DNA of 64,000 nucleotides from G942493215 sp942493215 (GTDB lineage Bacteria; Bacillota_I; Bacilli_A; RF39; UBA660): positions 1,116,001 through 1,180,000 of the forward strand of contig OW818670.1 of assembly GCA_942493215.1 (NCBI GenBank). The letters are read 5' to 3'. The number at the start of each line of letters is the position of its first letter. Positions within the stretch are counted from its first letter, which is position 1. The notes beneath the pieces were generated by a model. That model was not told the origin of the DNA. It ran no database searches and worked only from the letters and a program-made list of their open reading frames with translations. Made by a program: the position numbers and the translations under genes. Shown here piece after piece: positions 1-7,957 of this stretch.

Positions 1-541
1 AGATCCTCATCATAAAGTTGATGACTATCAATTTGGTGGTGGTAGTGGTATGATTTTAATGCCAGAGCCAATATTTAGAGCGGTTGATGCATTAAGAAGT
101 GATGATTCTTATATAATATTAATGACACCTCAAGGTATTCCTTATCATCAAGCTAAAGCTTATGAATTAAAAGAAAAAAAACATTTAATTATTATTTGTG
201 GTCATTATGAAGGATTTGATGAACGGATTAGAACATTAGCTGATATGGAAATAAGTATTGGTGATTATGTATTAACTGGGGGAGAGATTCCTAGCATGGT
301 TATTACTGATAGTGTTGTTCGTTTGTTAGATGGGGCAATAGATGAAGAATCACATAAAAATGACTCTTTTAATAATAATTTATTAGATTATCCTGTATAT
401 ACTAAACCTCAAAGTTATCAGAGTTTAGATGTACCAGAGGTATTATTATCAGGACATCATGAAAATATTAATAAATGGCGCAAAGAACAAAGCGTTAAAA
501 GAACTCTAGAACGTCGACCTGACTTATTAGAAAAGAGATGA
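1..541 (+). CDS. trmD: tRNA (guanine-N1)-methyltransferase TrmD, 5'-truncated by window edge
   Basis: TrmD methylates N1 of G37 in tRNAs reading CNN and some other codons, preventing +1 frameshifts; it is a SPOUT-fold trefoil-knot enzyme using SAM. The open frame runs in from the left edge (frame starts at base 2), so the N-terminus is missing. Visible hallmarks are an HHKVDD...GGGSGM segment, the GHYEGFDERI loop, the SIGDYVLTGGE knot that binds SAM, and the C-terminal LLSGHHENINKWR segment. The stop TGA at 539-541 is followed at once by the next gene, and rplS lies further on, as in the rimM-trmD-rplS order of Bacilli. Identification is secure. Confidence 0.96.
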   Translation, partial: DPHHKVDDYQFGGGSGMILMPEPIFRAVDALRSDDSYIILMTPQGIPYHQAKAYELKEKKHLIIICGHYEGFDERIRTLADMEISIGDYVLTGGEIPSMVITDSVVRLLDGAIDEESHKNDSFNNNLLDYPVYTKPQSYQSLDVPEVLLSGHHENINKWRKEQSVKRTLERRPDLLEKR

Positions 542-545
542 TAAT

Positions 546-1022
546 ATGGTAGAAAAATGTTATTTTTTAGTAAAAGATAAAAAGAAACAAAAAGAACTTA
601 TTATCACAGATTACCAACCAATTGAAGGCTTTCACGTTAAACCTCGTAATCGTATTAATTATGATGGTATTATGGTAAATCAAATGGTTATAATTAAGCC
701 GGCCTTTATTCAAAAAGTTTTAAAAAGAAAAACCCAACGTAAATTAGATATGTATTTACAATTTATTATTGGGATGTTAGATAATGATGAAGATAGTGAT
801 GGTGAAACACTACATTCAGCTTTAAATGATCTTTCAAGATATCGTAGTATTGTTAATGGTAATTATCGTCGCTTTTTAGATGAAAAATATATTACTTTAT
901 TACTAAAGAAAATGGAATTATTGGAACAAGAAATTAAGAAACGTTTATTTAAAATTGAAATGCAACAATATAAAAAGAATACTGATACGGTTGAAGAAGA
1001 AAAAGCAAAAAAATCACGATAA
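546..1022 (+). CDS. Hypothetical protein between trmD and rplS
   Basis: A 158-residue, charged, probably cytosolic protein with no family I recognise. It has no signal peptide or membrane segment; the N-terminal part (about residues 1-60) looks beta-rich, and the C-terminal half is Lys/Glu-rich and likely helical (residues 110-158). It starts four bases after the trmD stop, so it is probably translated from the same message. Insertion of a gene between trmD and rplS departs from the usual Bacilli order. Alternative roles cannot be told from the sequence. Confidence 0.75.
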   Translation: MVEKCYFLVKDKKKQKELIITDYQPIEGFHVKPRNRINYDGIMVNQMVIIKPAFIQKVLKRKTQRKLDMYLQFIIGMLDNDEDSDGETLHSALNDLSRYRSIVNGNYRRFLDEKYITLLLKKMELLEQEIKKRLFKIEMQQYKKNTDTVEEEKAKKSR

Positions 1023-1059
1023 TCCTTGCATTTATAAATTAATTGTGATAAAATCGTAC

Positions 1060-1125
1060 TGTTGGTGATCCGCTGATTCTAAAAAGACTCTAAAATATTA
1101 TATATATATCATGATCACATAAAAA
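1060..1125 (+). promoter_or_regulatory. Candidate ribosomal protein L19 leader
   Basis: A 120-base gap precedes rplS. It contains GTGATC (1065-1070) that pairs exactly with GATCAC (1113-1118), closing a hairpin just upstream of the rplS ribosome binding site (GGAG near 1131). The GGTGATCCGCTG string and the position resemble the Firmicutes L19 leader, an autoregulatory RNA bound by L19. The match is from memory of that family, so the family name is tentative while the hairpin itself is directly visible. Confidence 0.5.
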
Positions 1126-1142
1126 ACAAAGGAGATGGCAAA

Positions 1143-1481
1143 ATGAATTTAGTTGAAAAAGTAACTAAGAAACAAATTAGAACAGACGTTCCTGAATTTA
1201 GAGTTGGAGATACTGTTCGTGTCGATGTAAAGATTACCGAAGGTAAAAGAGAAAGAACACAAGCATATGAAGGAATTGTAACAGCAATTAAAAATTCTGG
1301 ATTAGGTAAAAACTTTATTGTTCGTAAACAATCTGGTGGTGTCGGAGTTGAAAGAACATTCTTAATTAATTCCCCAGTTGTTGATAAAATAACAGTTGTT
1401 CGTAAAGGTCGCGTTCGTCGCGCTAAATTAAATTACCTAAGAAATCTTGTAAGTCAACCAAAAATAAAAGAAAGAAATTAA
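1143..1481 (+). CDS. rplS: 50S ribosomal protein L19
   Basis: L19 sits at the 30S-50S interface near bridge B8. The 112-residue length and the order of conserved blocks fit the family: RTDVPEFRVGDTVRVDVKI, GKRERTQAYEGIVTA, the SGGVGVERTFLINSP core and the basic VVRKGRVRRAKLNYLRN tail. A strong ribosome binding site (AAGGAGATGG) precedes the ATG. It is followed by a compact terminator that overlaps the stop codon, so the transcript probably ends here. Confidence 0.98.
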   Translation: MNLVEKVTKKQIRTDVPEFRVGDTVRVDVKITEGKRERTQAYEGIVTAIKNSGLGKNFIVRKQSGGVGVERTFLINSPVVDKITVVRKGRVRRAKLNYLRNLVSQPKIKERN

Positions 1482-1503
1482 GGCATATAATGCCTTATTT
1501 TTG
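1480..1503 (+). terminator. Rho-independent terminator after rplS
   Basis: AAGGCAT (1480-1486) pairs with ATGCCTT (1490-1496) across a 3-base loop and is followed by ATTTTT. The stem overlaps the rplS stop codon. Confidence 0.88.
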
Positions 1504-1514
1504 TAGGTGGATAT

Positions 1515-2012
1515 GTGAAATACGTAAAAGAGATATTACCTTATCTTATTACAATTATTATTGTAGTATTAATTAGAAGTTTTATTATAACACCAGTTAG
1601 AGTTGATGGTTCATCAATGCATCCAACCCTGATTAATAATCAAATTCTCTTATTAGAAAAATTTGACCATAACTATAAACGCTTTGATATTGTTGTTTTA
1701 TATTATAATGATGAACGTTTAGTGAAAAGAGTAATTGGTTTACCAGGTGAGACAGTAGCCTACAAAAATAATAAGTTATATGTTAATAATAAAGAGATAA
1801 AGGAAAACTTCATCAATGTTGATACTAGCGATTTTGAACTATCTGACATTGGTGAAACAAAAATTCCGGAAGGTAAATATTTTGTAGTAGGAGATAACAG
1901 GGGAGCATCAACTGATAGTCGAATTATTGGACTAATAGCGGATGATACTATTCAAGGTAAAATTGTATATTCATTATACCCTTTTAATAGATTTGGGAAA
2001 GTAGAAAAATAG
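1515..2012 (+). CDS. lepB: Signal peptidase I
   Basis: This membrane-bound serine protease (165 residues) removes signal peptides from exported proteins on the outer face of the membrane. One N-terminal anchor (about residues 9-27) precedes the catalytic Ser in GSSMHP (Ser34) and the general-base Lys in LVKRVIGLPGE (Lys71); GDNRGASTDSR is the conserved C-terminal box. The start is GTG at 1515, because the ATG three bases upstream runs directly into TGA; TAGGTGG provides the ribosome binding site. A second signal peptidase gene lies at 16195. Confidence 0.95.
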   Translation: MKYVKEILPYLITIIIVVLIRSFIITPVRVDGSSMHPTLINNQILLLEKFDHNYKRFDIVVLYYNDERLVKRVIGLPGETVAYKNNKLYVNNKEIKENFINVDTSDFELSDIGETKIPEGKYFVVGDNRGASTDSRIIGLIADDTIQGKIVYSLYPFNRFGKVEK

Positions 2013-2026
2013 TTTTCTACTTTTTT
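1998..2026 (+). terminator. Terminator after lepB
   Basis: AAAGTAGAAAA (1998-2008) pairs with TTTTCTACTTT (2013-2023) across ATAG and runs into T residues; it overlaps the end of the coding region. Confidence 0.88.
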
Positions 2027-2091
2027 TAGCTAGTTTTGTCGAAACAAAACAAATCATTTTTACTTTGTGATAGTATCATATTGGTGATCTT

Positions 2092-2331
2092 ATGTTAACA
2101 GTGGAAATGAAGTATTATAATAATACCTTATATGTTATTTTAGCAGGTAAAGCAAATAATAATAATTTAAAAAATTTAAGAAAAAGAATTCAATACTTGA
2201 AAAATGAATTTATGATTAGTAATATTGTTATTAGCGTTAAAGATGTCATTAATACTGATACAGAAATGGTTTATGATTTCTTAGAAGAATATGATAATGA
2301 ATATGGTAAAAAGATGTTGTTAGTGGAATAG
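2092..2331 (+). CDS. Small hypothetical protein, possibly STAS-like
   Basis: A 79-residue soluble protein. Its pattern (N-terminal strands with an AGKANNNNL turn, a helix around residues 25-40, then ISNIVISVKDVINTD) loosely resembles STAS-type anti-sigma-antagonist domains, but the phosphorylatable DSSG-type loop is not present, so the assignment is weak. It has its own GGTGATCTT ribosome binding site and is bounded by terminators on both sides, so it is probably a single-gene unit upstream of the yqfC-yqfD pair. Confidence 0.65.
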   Translation: MLTVEMKYYNNTLYVILAGKANNNNLKNLRKRIQYLKNEFMISNIVISVKDVINTDTEMVYDFLEEYDNEYGKKMLLVE

Positions 2332-2338
2332 AATATAG

Positions 2339-2376
2339 AAGCCGATGATAAGTTAATATCACCGGCTTTTATATTG
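2339..2376 (+). terminator. Terminator after the 79-residue gene
   Basis: AAGCCGATGATA (2339-2350) pairs, with one mismatch, with TATCACCGGCTT (2357-2368), followed by a T-rich tail. Confidence 0.88.
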
Positions 2377-2435
2377 TTTAAAACATAAATTAGTCCATTT
2401 AATAATAAACTTAATATGAAGCGAAGGGGATTTCT

Positions 2436-2675
2436 ATGAGAGCTATCAACAAATTAAGAAGTTATATATTAGAAGAAGAATTCCGGATTAATATTCTTGA
2501 TAATAAAATAAATATTGTTAATTATACGAAGATTGGTAATATTACTGAAAATAATATTGATATATATAATGAGGAAACAAAAATTATTATTAAAGGTAAA
2601 AATTTAGTTATTAGTAAATTAGTGGATAATGAAATGCTCATCACCGGAATCATTAAAAGTATAGAATTAGGGTGA
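2436..2675 (+). CDS. yqfC: Sporulation protein YqfC
   Basis: YqfC belongs to the YabP/YqfC family of small sporulation proteins made in the mother cell during endospore formation in Bacillus; its biochemical role is not settled. The 79-residue length, the beta-rich sequence with NKINIVNYTKIGNI and TKIIIKGKNLVISKL, and the directly following yqfD identify it. The TGA stop overlaps the yqfD ribosome binding site (GGGTGAGAT), so the two genes are translationally close. The ATG follows GAAGGGGATT. Confidence 0.85.
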   Translation: MRAINKLRSYILEEEFRINILDNKINIVNYTKIGNITENNIDIYNEETKIIIKGKNLVISKLVDNEMLITGIIKSIELG

Positions 2676-2678
2676 GAT

Positions 2679-3839
2679 ATGGAAAATAGATTTATTAATA
2701 ATTTTCGTAAAAGTGTAAGTGTTAGAGTAAAAGGAAAGAGTATTAATCGGTTTATTCAAAGAGTAGTTAATAATAAAATAGCAATATTGGATTTAAATTA
2801 TCTTAGTTACAATACAATTAATATAAAAATATATGTGGAAGATTATTTAAAGATACTGAAAATAAAAACGATTTATGATATATCTATTATCGATGGTTAT
2901 GGGATGCTAAAGTATAAGGTGTTGTTTAAAAAGAATTTATTATTAATTATTACTATTATTATCGGTTTTTGTTTGTTATTTACACTTAGTAATATGGTCT
3001 TTAAAGTAGAAGTTGTCCATAATAATCGCCATTTACGAGAGATATTAATTGAGGAATTAGCGGATAATGGTTTAAAAGTAGGAAGTTTTGCTAAAAATTA
3101 CCAGGAAATAAAAGAAATAAAAAATAATATTTTGAATAAACATAAAGACACGATTGAATGGTTAGAAATAGAACGGGTTGGTACTAAATATATAGTAAGA
3201 GTTGAACAAAGAATTATTCCTAATAAAGATAATAATAATACTAAGCAACACATTATATCTAGTAAGTATGCTATTATTAAAAAAATTGTGGCTTCCAAAG
3301 GACAAATTGTTAAAAATATTAATGATTATGTTGCCCCTGGGGATATTATTATTAGTGGTAATATTGAATTGAATGGTAGTGTTAAAGATACTGTTAGAGC
3401 CGAAGGAATAGTCTATGGTGAGGTTTGGTATCAAACAAGTATTGAATATCCCTTAACATATTATGAAGAAAAGTTTACCGGTGATGATGCTAATGTTTTA
3501 GTATTAGATATTTTCAATCATAAAATAGAGCTCTTTAAAAAATATCAATATAAATATAGTGAAGAAAAGAAACTTCTTAGTCATAACATATTACCACTCG
3601 AAATAACCATTGAACATCAAAGAGAAATTAAGAAAATTGAAGATATATTAACTTATGAACAAGCTATTGATAAGGCTATTACTTTAGCTCGTGATAAGAT
3701 TATGGCTAATTTAACACCCGATGAAGAAATAATTAGTCAAAAGCAATTGAAAGTTACCTTAAAAAATAGTAAAATAATAGTAGATATATTTTTTACAGTA
3801 TATGAAAATATTACGATGCATAAAGATATAGAAGGATAG
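2679..3839 (+). CDS. yqfD: Sporulation protein YqfD
   Basis: YqfD is a membrane protein required for efficient sporulation in Bacillus, coexpressed with YqfC. The 386-residue protein has a cytoplasmic N-terminal domain, one membrane segment at about residues 88-107 (LLLIITIIIGFCLLF) and a large extracytoplasmic part with a conserved WLEIERVGTKYIVRVEQR block and a second region around VAPGDIIISGNIE. Length and order match the family. It is followed by a vanZ-like gene rather than phoH, which usually sits between yqfD and ybeY in Bacilli. Confidence 0.92.
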   Translation: MENRFINNFRKSVSVRVKGKSINRFIQRVVNNKIAILDLNYLSYNTINIKIYVEDYLKILKIKTIYDISIIDGYGMLKYKVLFKKNLLLIITIIIGFCLLFTLSNMVFKVEVVHNNRHLREILIEELADNGLKVGSFAKNYQEIKEIKNNILNKHKDTIEWLEIERVGTKYIVRVEQRIIPNKDNNNTKQHIISSKYAIIKKIVASKGQIVKNINDYVAPGDIIISGNIELNGSVKDTVRAEGIVYGEVWYQTSIEYPLTYYEEKFTGDDANVLVLDIFNHKIELFKKYQYKYSEEKKLLSHNILPLEITIEHQREIKKIEDILTYEQAIDKAITLARDKIMANLTPDEEIISQKQLKVTLKNSKIIVDIFFTVYENITMHKDIEG

Positions 3840-3848
3840 GGTGAATAA

Positions 3849-4451
3849 GTGATAAGAGAAACTTTTATTGACATATTTAAAGCTCGGTGGTTATCAATTT
3901 TTGTTGCTCTTATTATAACAGCAATTATTAGAATAATTTGGCTTAAGGTTAAGAATGAAAAACCCATTTTTTATAAAGAAATATTTTATGGCATATTTGC
4001 TATATACATAGTATGTTTATTCTATGTTGTAACTTTTCAAGATGTTGATTGGTCAACATACAATTTAACACCTTTTAAGGAGATATTTCGTTACTCATTA
4101 GGAAGTAATCCGTTTATCAAGAATGTTATAGGTAATATGATTATGTTTCTACCATTTGGCTTTTTTGTCGGATATATATTTAAATTAAAAAAAGGACGAT
4201 GGGCTTTATTACTATCTATTATTACATCATTAATAATTGAAACTATTCAATATAAGATTGGTCGTGTATTTGATATTGATGATATATTACTTAATGTTAT
4301 TGGTGGTACCATTGGATATTATCTCTATTATTGTTTAGATATTATTCAAAGAAGATTGCCTAAGTTTATCAATAAGAATATTATTTGTAATATCATTATT
4401 TGTTTAGTAGTAGTACTGTTTATTATTTATTTAGGAGGTTTTTATGAATAA
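3849..4451 (+). CDS. VanZ-like membrane protein
   Basis: A 200-residue VanZ-family integral membrane protein, a family linked to teicoplanin resistance but mostly of unknown function. Hydrophobic segments lie near residues 12-30, 45-65, 95-115, 120-140 and 178-196. The family signature is visible in NVIGNMIMFLPFGFF, IIETIQYKIGRVFDIDDILLN and the following VIGGTIGYYLYY. The start is GTG at 3849 behind AGGGTGAAT. Its end overlaps ybeY by 8 bases, so it is part of the yqfC-to-era operon. A second VanZ-like gene is at 39443. Confidence 0.88.
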   Translation: MIRETFIDIFKARWLSIFVALIITAIIRIIWLKVKNEKPIFYKEIFYGIFAIYIVCLFYVVTFQDVDWSTYNLTPFKEIFRYSLGSNPFIKNVIGNMIMFLPFGFFVGYIFKLKKGRWALLLSIITSLIIETIQYKIGRVFDIDDILLNVIGGTIGYYLYYCLDIIQRRLPKFINKNIICNIIICLVVVLFIIYLGGFYE

Positions 4452-4890
4452 ATTTGAGGTTATCAATGAGACAAACGAAGATATAGAAGAATTAAAGACA
4501 GTAAAAGAATTATTAACTTTTGCTTTAAAAGAAGAACATTTAACAAATGTTGAGTTTAATGTTATTATTGTTAATATTGATACAATTCATAAACTAAATA
4601 AAGAGTATCGGAGCATTGATGCTCCGACTGACGTTATTAGTTTTGCGTTAGAAGATTATGAAGATATTACTTATCAAGATATTCGTTTATTGGGCGATAT
4701 TTATATATGTTTAGAAAGAGCACATAGTCAAGCTGAAGACTATGGTCATAGTTTTTTAAGGGAATTATCTTTTTTAACAATTCATGGATTATTACATTTA
4801 CTAGGTTATGATCATATGAAGGAGAGTGATGAAAAAATTATGTTTGCTAAACAAGAGGAGATTTTAAATAATTATGGTATCAAAAGATAA
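4444..4890 (+). CDS. ybeY: Endoribonuclease / rRNA maturation factor YbeY
   Basis: YbeY is a metal-dependent endoribonuclease acting in 16S rRNA 3' maturation and ribosome quality control. The 148-residue protein carries the conserved LNKEYRSIDAPTDVISFAL block and the metal-binding HGLLHLLGYDH motif (three histidines) near residues 118-128. It overlaps the vanZ gene upstream and the dgkA gene downstream, an arrangement that implies cotranscription with dgkA, cdd and era. Confidence 0.96.
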   Translation: MNKFEVINETNEDIEELKTVKELLTFALKEEHLTNVEFNVIIVNIDTIHKLNKEYRSIDAPTDVISFALEDYEDITYQDIRLLGDIYICLERAHSQAEDYGHSFLRELSFLTIHGLLHLLGYDHMKESDEKIMFAKQEEILNNYGIKR

Positions 4891-5272
4891 GATAATTAGG
4901 ATTAAAGATGAGGGTTCATTATTAACACGTTATAGGAAGAGCTTCACTCATGCAGTCGATGGATTCAAGTATTATGCTTGTAATGAACATAATATGATTA
5001 TCATTATACTTGCTACCATAGTAGTAGTTATAGCGGGTTTTTATTTTAATATCAATAAATATGAATGGTTGTTTTGTATTACGATTATTGGTTGTATAAT
5101 ATCATCCGAGCTAATTAATTCGGCTATTGAAGCAACTTTAGATTTATGTCATCCTAATATTCATCCTTTAGCTAAAATAGCGAAAGATGCAGTCGGGGCA
5201 GCAGTATTAGTTTTAAGTATTGTTTCTATTATTGGTGCTATTATTATTTTTGTTCCTAAACTTAATTTATAA
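4874..5272 (+). CDS. dgkA: Diacylglycerol / undecaprenol kinase
   Basis: A 132-residue integral membrane kinase of the DgkA family; in Gram-positive bacteria the preferred substrate is undecaprenol, feeding the lipid carrier pool for cell-wall synthesis. Three membrane helices are visible (about residues 38-58, 62-82, 104-127). The active-site region ELINSAIEATLDL and KIAKDAVGAAVL are conserved. The start ATG lies inside ybeY, a 17-base overlap, with GAGGAG some 13 bases upstream. Confidence 0.92.
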   Translation: MVSKDKIIRIKDEGSLLTRYRKSFTHAVDGFKYYACNEHNMIIIILATIVVVIAGFYFNINKYEWLFCITIIGCIISSELINSAIEATLDLCHPNIHPLAKIAKDAVGAAVLVLSIVSIIGAIIIFVPKLNL

Positions 5273-5282
5273 AGGAGTAATT

Positions 5283-5666
5283 ATGAAAGAAAAATTAACA
5301 AAATTATTAAATAATTCTTATGTTCCATATTCTAATTTTCATGTAGGTTGTATTGCGGTTATGAACGATGGTAAAGAGATTAGTGGTGTCAATGTTGAAA
5401 ATGCTGCTTATGGATCTACGATATGTGCTGAAAGAAGTGCTATTGTAAGTTCTATAAGTAGCGGTTATAAAAAAGGAGACTTTGATAAATTATATGTTAT
5501 GTCATCAAGTGGGGAATTAACAACCCCTTGTTTTGCGTGCCGTCAAGTATTTGTTGAACTATTGAATAGTAATACAAAAATAATATGTATTTATAATGAT
5601 GGTGAAAAAGAGTTTACGGTTGCGGATTTATGTCCATATGCTTTTACATCTGAGGATCTAAAATGA
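5283..5666 (+). CDS. cdd: Cytidine deaminase
   Basis: A zinc enzyme that deaminates cytidine and deoxycytidine in pyrimidine salvage. The 127-residue protein has the zinc site in CAERSAI (Cys-Ala-Glu) and CFAC (usually CGAC, here with Phe), plus SNFHVG and GVNVENAAYGST substrate residues. The ATG at 5283 is chosen because AAAGGAG sits 6 bases upstream; an upstream in-frame codon inside dgkA has no ribosome binding site. The stop overlaps the era start (ATGA). Confidence 0.95.
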   Translation: MKEKLTKLLNNSYVPYSNFHVGCIAVMNDGKEISGVNVENAAYGSTICAERSAIVSSISSGYKKGDFDKLYVMSSSGELTTPCFACRQVFVELLNSNTKIICIYNDGEKEFTVADLCPYAFTSEDLK

Positions 5667-6547
5667 AATCTGGTTTTGTAAGTATTATTGGTAGACCAAA
5701 TGTTGGCAAATCAACACTACTAAATAGTATTATTGGTAAACATATCGCGATTACTTCTAATAAACCGCAAACGACCCGTAATCTTATTCAGGGTATATAT
5801 AATGATGATGATGCTCAAATAATTTTTGTGGATACACCTGGTATTCATAAACCTAATCATAAATTGGGTAAATATTTAAATAGACAAGCTTATTATAGTA
5901 TTGATGATGTTGATGTTATTCTTTTTATGGCAGATGCTAGTGAAGATATGGGACCAGGTGATAAATATATTATTGATCATCTAAAAGAAGTCGATAAACC
6001 GGTTATCTTATTACTTAATAAGGTTGATATTGTCAATAAACTTAATCTTCTACCTAAAATAGAAGCTTATAAGAATTTGTTTGATTTTAAAGAAATAATT
6101 CCAATATCTGGTTTAACTAAAGATAATATGGAAGTTCTTATTAAAGTATTAAAGGGTTATTTACCGGATAGTGTTAAATATTATGAAGATAATCAGTATA
6201 CTAATCAGACTAGAAACTTCTTAATTGCCGAGTTAGTTAGAGAAAAAATATTTAACTTAACGGATGAGGAAGTACCACATTCGGTCGCGTGTATAACTGA
6301 AGGAATTGAAAAAAATAATAATAGTTATAAAATTAATGTTGCTATTATTGTTGATCGTGATTCTTTAAAGAAAATAATTATTGGTAAACAAGGGACAAAG
6401 ATAAAACAAATAGGTATGGAAACAAGAGAAGAATTAGAAAAATTAATGGGTAGAAAAGTATATCTAGAACTATTCGTTAAAACCGAAAAAAAATGGCGTG
6501 ATAAAGAAGCTATGTTGTCAGAATTTGGGTATAAAGATTTACCATAA
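5663..6547 (+). CDS. era: GTPase Era
   Basis: Era binds 16S rRNA near its 3' end and assists 30S assembly. The 294-residue protein has G1 GRPNVGKST (residues 10-18), switch residues PQTTRN, G3 DTPG, G4 NKVD and a C-terminal KH domain with the IIGKQGTKIK GxxG loop. It overlaps cdd by 4 bases and is followed by a YqzL micro-gene and recO, the typical Bacilli order. Confidence 0.98.
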   Translation: MKSGFVSIIGRPNVGKSTLLNSIIGKHIAITSNKPQTTRNLIQGIYNDDDAQIIFVDTPGIHKPNHKLGKYLNRQAYYSIDDVDVILFMADASEDMGPGDKYIIDHLKEVDKPVILLLNKVDIVNKLNLLPKIEAYKNLFDFKEIIPISGLTKDNMEVLIKVLKGYLPDSVKYYEDNQYTNQTRNFLIAELVREKIFNLTDEEVPHSVACITEGIEKNNNSYKINVAIIVDRDSLKKIIIGKQGTKIKQIGMETREELEKLMGRKVYLELFVKTEKKWRDKEAMLSEFGYKDLP

Positions 6548-6598
6548 TATGTATATATTATAGCCTTATGTTGTATTATATAATAAAGAGGGATATAT

Positions 6599-6688
6599 AT
6601 GAAGAAACAACTATTATGGGACTTATTTACATCGACGGGTAAAATCGAATATTACCTTAAATGGAAGAATTATAAAGAAGAAAAATAA
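6599..6688 (+). CDS. yqzL: YqzL-like micro-protein
   Basis: A 29-residue gene whose short WDLFTSTGKIEYYLKWK core resembles the YqzL family (Trp, then F-x-TG-x-I-x-x-YL), which sits between era and recO in Bacilli. AGAGGGATAT directly precedes the ATG. Its function is unknown. The match rests on position and pattern, since so short a peptide cannot be proved homologous by eye. It is shorter than the Bacillus version, ending soon after the core. Confidence 0.75.
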   Translation: MKKQLLWDLFTSTGKIEYYLKWKNYKEEK

Positions 6689-6702
6689 AGGTAGAAGTGA
6701 TT

Positions 6703-7434
6703 ATGTTAGAATGTGTTGAGGGTATAGTAATTAATACTAAAGATTATGGTGAAAGTAGTAAAATATTATATATTTTTACGAAACAGTATGGTACGATTGG
6801 TGTTTTAGCAAAAGGTTGTAAACAAATAAAAAGTGATCTACGTATTTATAGTGATCGATTAGTATATGGTTATTTTAATATTTATTATAAGAAAGATAAA
6901 CTATCTACTTTAAAAAGTGTAACTATTATTAATCATTTAAAGAATATTAAAAAAGATATTAATCTTTTAAGTTATACTCTTTATATTTTAGAATTAACTA
7001 ATCAAGTATCTAAAGAACATTTTGAGGAATCACTTTATGATTTAGCACTCTCTAGCCTACTTAAAATTGAAGATTTATTTGATCCTAGTGTTATTATGAA
7101 CATATTAGAATTAAAGTATCTTGATTTTTTAGGAGTAATGCCGATATTAGATGAGTGTGCGATATGTGGTAAGAAAACCAATATTGTTACATTGTCTGGT
7201 AGTCGTGGTGGCTACATATGTGGTGATTGTTATACTAATGAAAAAAAAGTAAGTGATAAAGCAATGAAACTAATAAGAATGTTTTATTATGTGGATATTG
7301 CTAAAATATCAACTTTAAATATAAGTGTAGATGTTAAAAGAGAAATAAATGAATTTCTTGATGATTATTATGATCGTTATACAGGCTTATACTTAAATAG
7401 TAAAAAATTCTTAAATAATTTAGTTAAAATATAA
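6703..7434 (+). CDS. recO: DNA repair protein RecO
   Basis: RecO loads RecA onto SSB-coated single-stranded DNA in the RecFOR pathway. The 243-residue protein begins with the family's EGIVINTKDYGESSKILYIF OB-fold segment and contains a four-cysteine zinc site (CAICGKK then CGDC). The ATG at 6703 matches the family N-terminus; an in-frame GTG at 6697 would add two residues and sits closer to AAAGG, so the start is uncertain by two codons. Confidence 0.93.
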   Translation: MLECVEGIVINTKDYGESSKILYIFTKQYGTIGVLAKGCKQIKSDLRIYSDRLVYGYFNIYYKKDKLSTLKSVTIINHLKNIKKDINLLSYTLYILELTNQVSKEHFEESLYDLALSSLLKIEDLFDPSVIMNILELKYLDFLGVMPILDECAICGKKTNIVTLSGSRGGYICGDCYTNEKKVSDKAMKLIRMFYYVDIAKISTLNISVDVKREINEFLDDYYDRYTGLYLNSKKFLNNLVKI

Positions 7435-7439
7435 ATAAC

Positions 7440-7468
7440 TTGACAAAATACCAATTATAGACTAAAAT
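7440..7468 (+). promoter_or_regulatory. Promoter of the T-box / glyS operon
   Basis: TTGACA (7440-7445), a 17-base spacer and TAAAAT (7463-7468) form a near-consensus vegetative promoter placing the transcript start just before T-box Stem I. The -35 box abuts the recO stop. Confidence 0.8.
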
Positions 7469-7474
7469 TTATTT

Positions 7475-7657
7475 ATACAAGTGATGACAAAGAGGAATTA
7501 TATAAAATAATCAAGTGATTTAGGGCTAGTGGGAACCTAATTTAAATTATATAATTTGGAACTTTCGAGCTATATTTAATAAAGCTGATTCTTTTAGAAT
7601 AAGTAAGGTGGAACCGCGAGTTATATCGTCCTTACAATCTCTAGAAGAATTTTTTTA
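7475..7657 (+). ncRNA. T-box riboswitch, glycine-responsive
   Basis: T-box leaders sense uncharged tRNA by codon-anticodon pairing in Stem I and by pairing of the tRNA NCCA end with a bulge. Visible parts are GATGACAAAGAGGA at the Stem I base (from about 7484), its 3' strand with specifier loop TTGGAACTTT (specifier GGA, Gly, 7558-7560) and the T-box core AGGTGGAACCGCG (7606-7618). The terminator pairs ATTCTTTTAG (7588-7597) with CTAGAAGAAT (7641-7650) and GTAAGG with CCTTAC, followed by T7. The UGGA bulge complements the UCCA end of the Gly tRNAs in this window. It controls the 90-residue gene and glyS. Confidence 0.95.
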
Positions 7658-7670
7658 TAGGAGGGATAAT

Positions 7671-7943
7671 ATGACTAAGAAAAATAGTGCAACTCAAAAA
7701 TTAATTAACTATAACAAAAGGCAAATAGAGTTTCTATACGGGCGACAAAATCGTCTTATTATGGAAAAGAAGTACTGGTATGCTAGATTATACTATTACT
7801 ATATATGGCATGAACAATGGCGACTAAATGGTGCTGTTGCGTACCCTTCTTCCTTTAGTACATCACAAGGGGAAAGAGTTACAGAAGCAGAAGCTGAATC
7901 GATGAACGCCAAAACATTAAGAAGATATTATGCTATTAAATAA
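7671..7943 (+). CDS. Small Tyr/Trp-rich protein in the T-box operon
   Basis: A 90-residue protein I do not recognise, located between the glycine T-box and glyS. It is basic at the N-terminus and unusually aromatic in the middle (KKYWYARLYYYYIWHEQW, residues 38-55), with a Ser/Thr/Glu-rich C-terminus. The frame stays open upstream into the T-box, but the ATG at 7671 is correct because AGGAGGGATAAT precedes it and upstream sequence is the terminator hairpin. It shares the message with glyS (14-base gap) and is therefore induced by glycine-tRNA starvation. Confidence 0.8.
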   Translation: MTKKNSATQKLINYNKRQIEFLYGRQNRLIMEKKYWYARLYYYYIWHEQWRLNGAVAYPSSFSTSQGERVTEAEAESMNAKTLRRYYAIK

Positions 7944-7957
7944 AAGGAGGAAAGAAA

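Noticed and set aside
539..541. Mycoplasma-type code with TGA as Trp
   Set aside because: TGA ends trmD and yqfC at family-consistent positions, and Trp residues use TGG, so TGA is a stop.
7608..7670. Upstream extension of the 90-residue gene from a GTG
   Set aside because: The GTG lies within the T-box core, and the extension would translate the antiterminator/terminator; the ATG at 7671 has its own AGGAGG.
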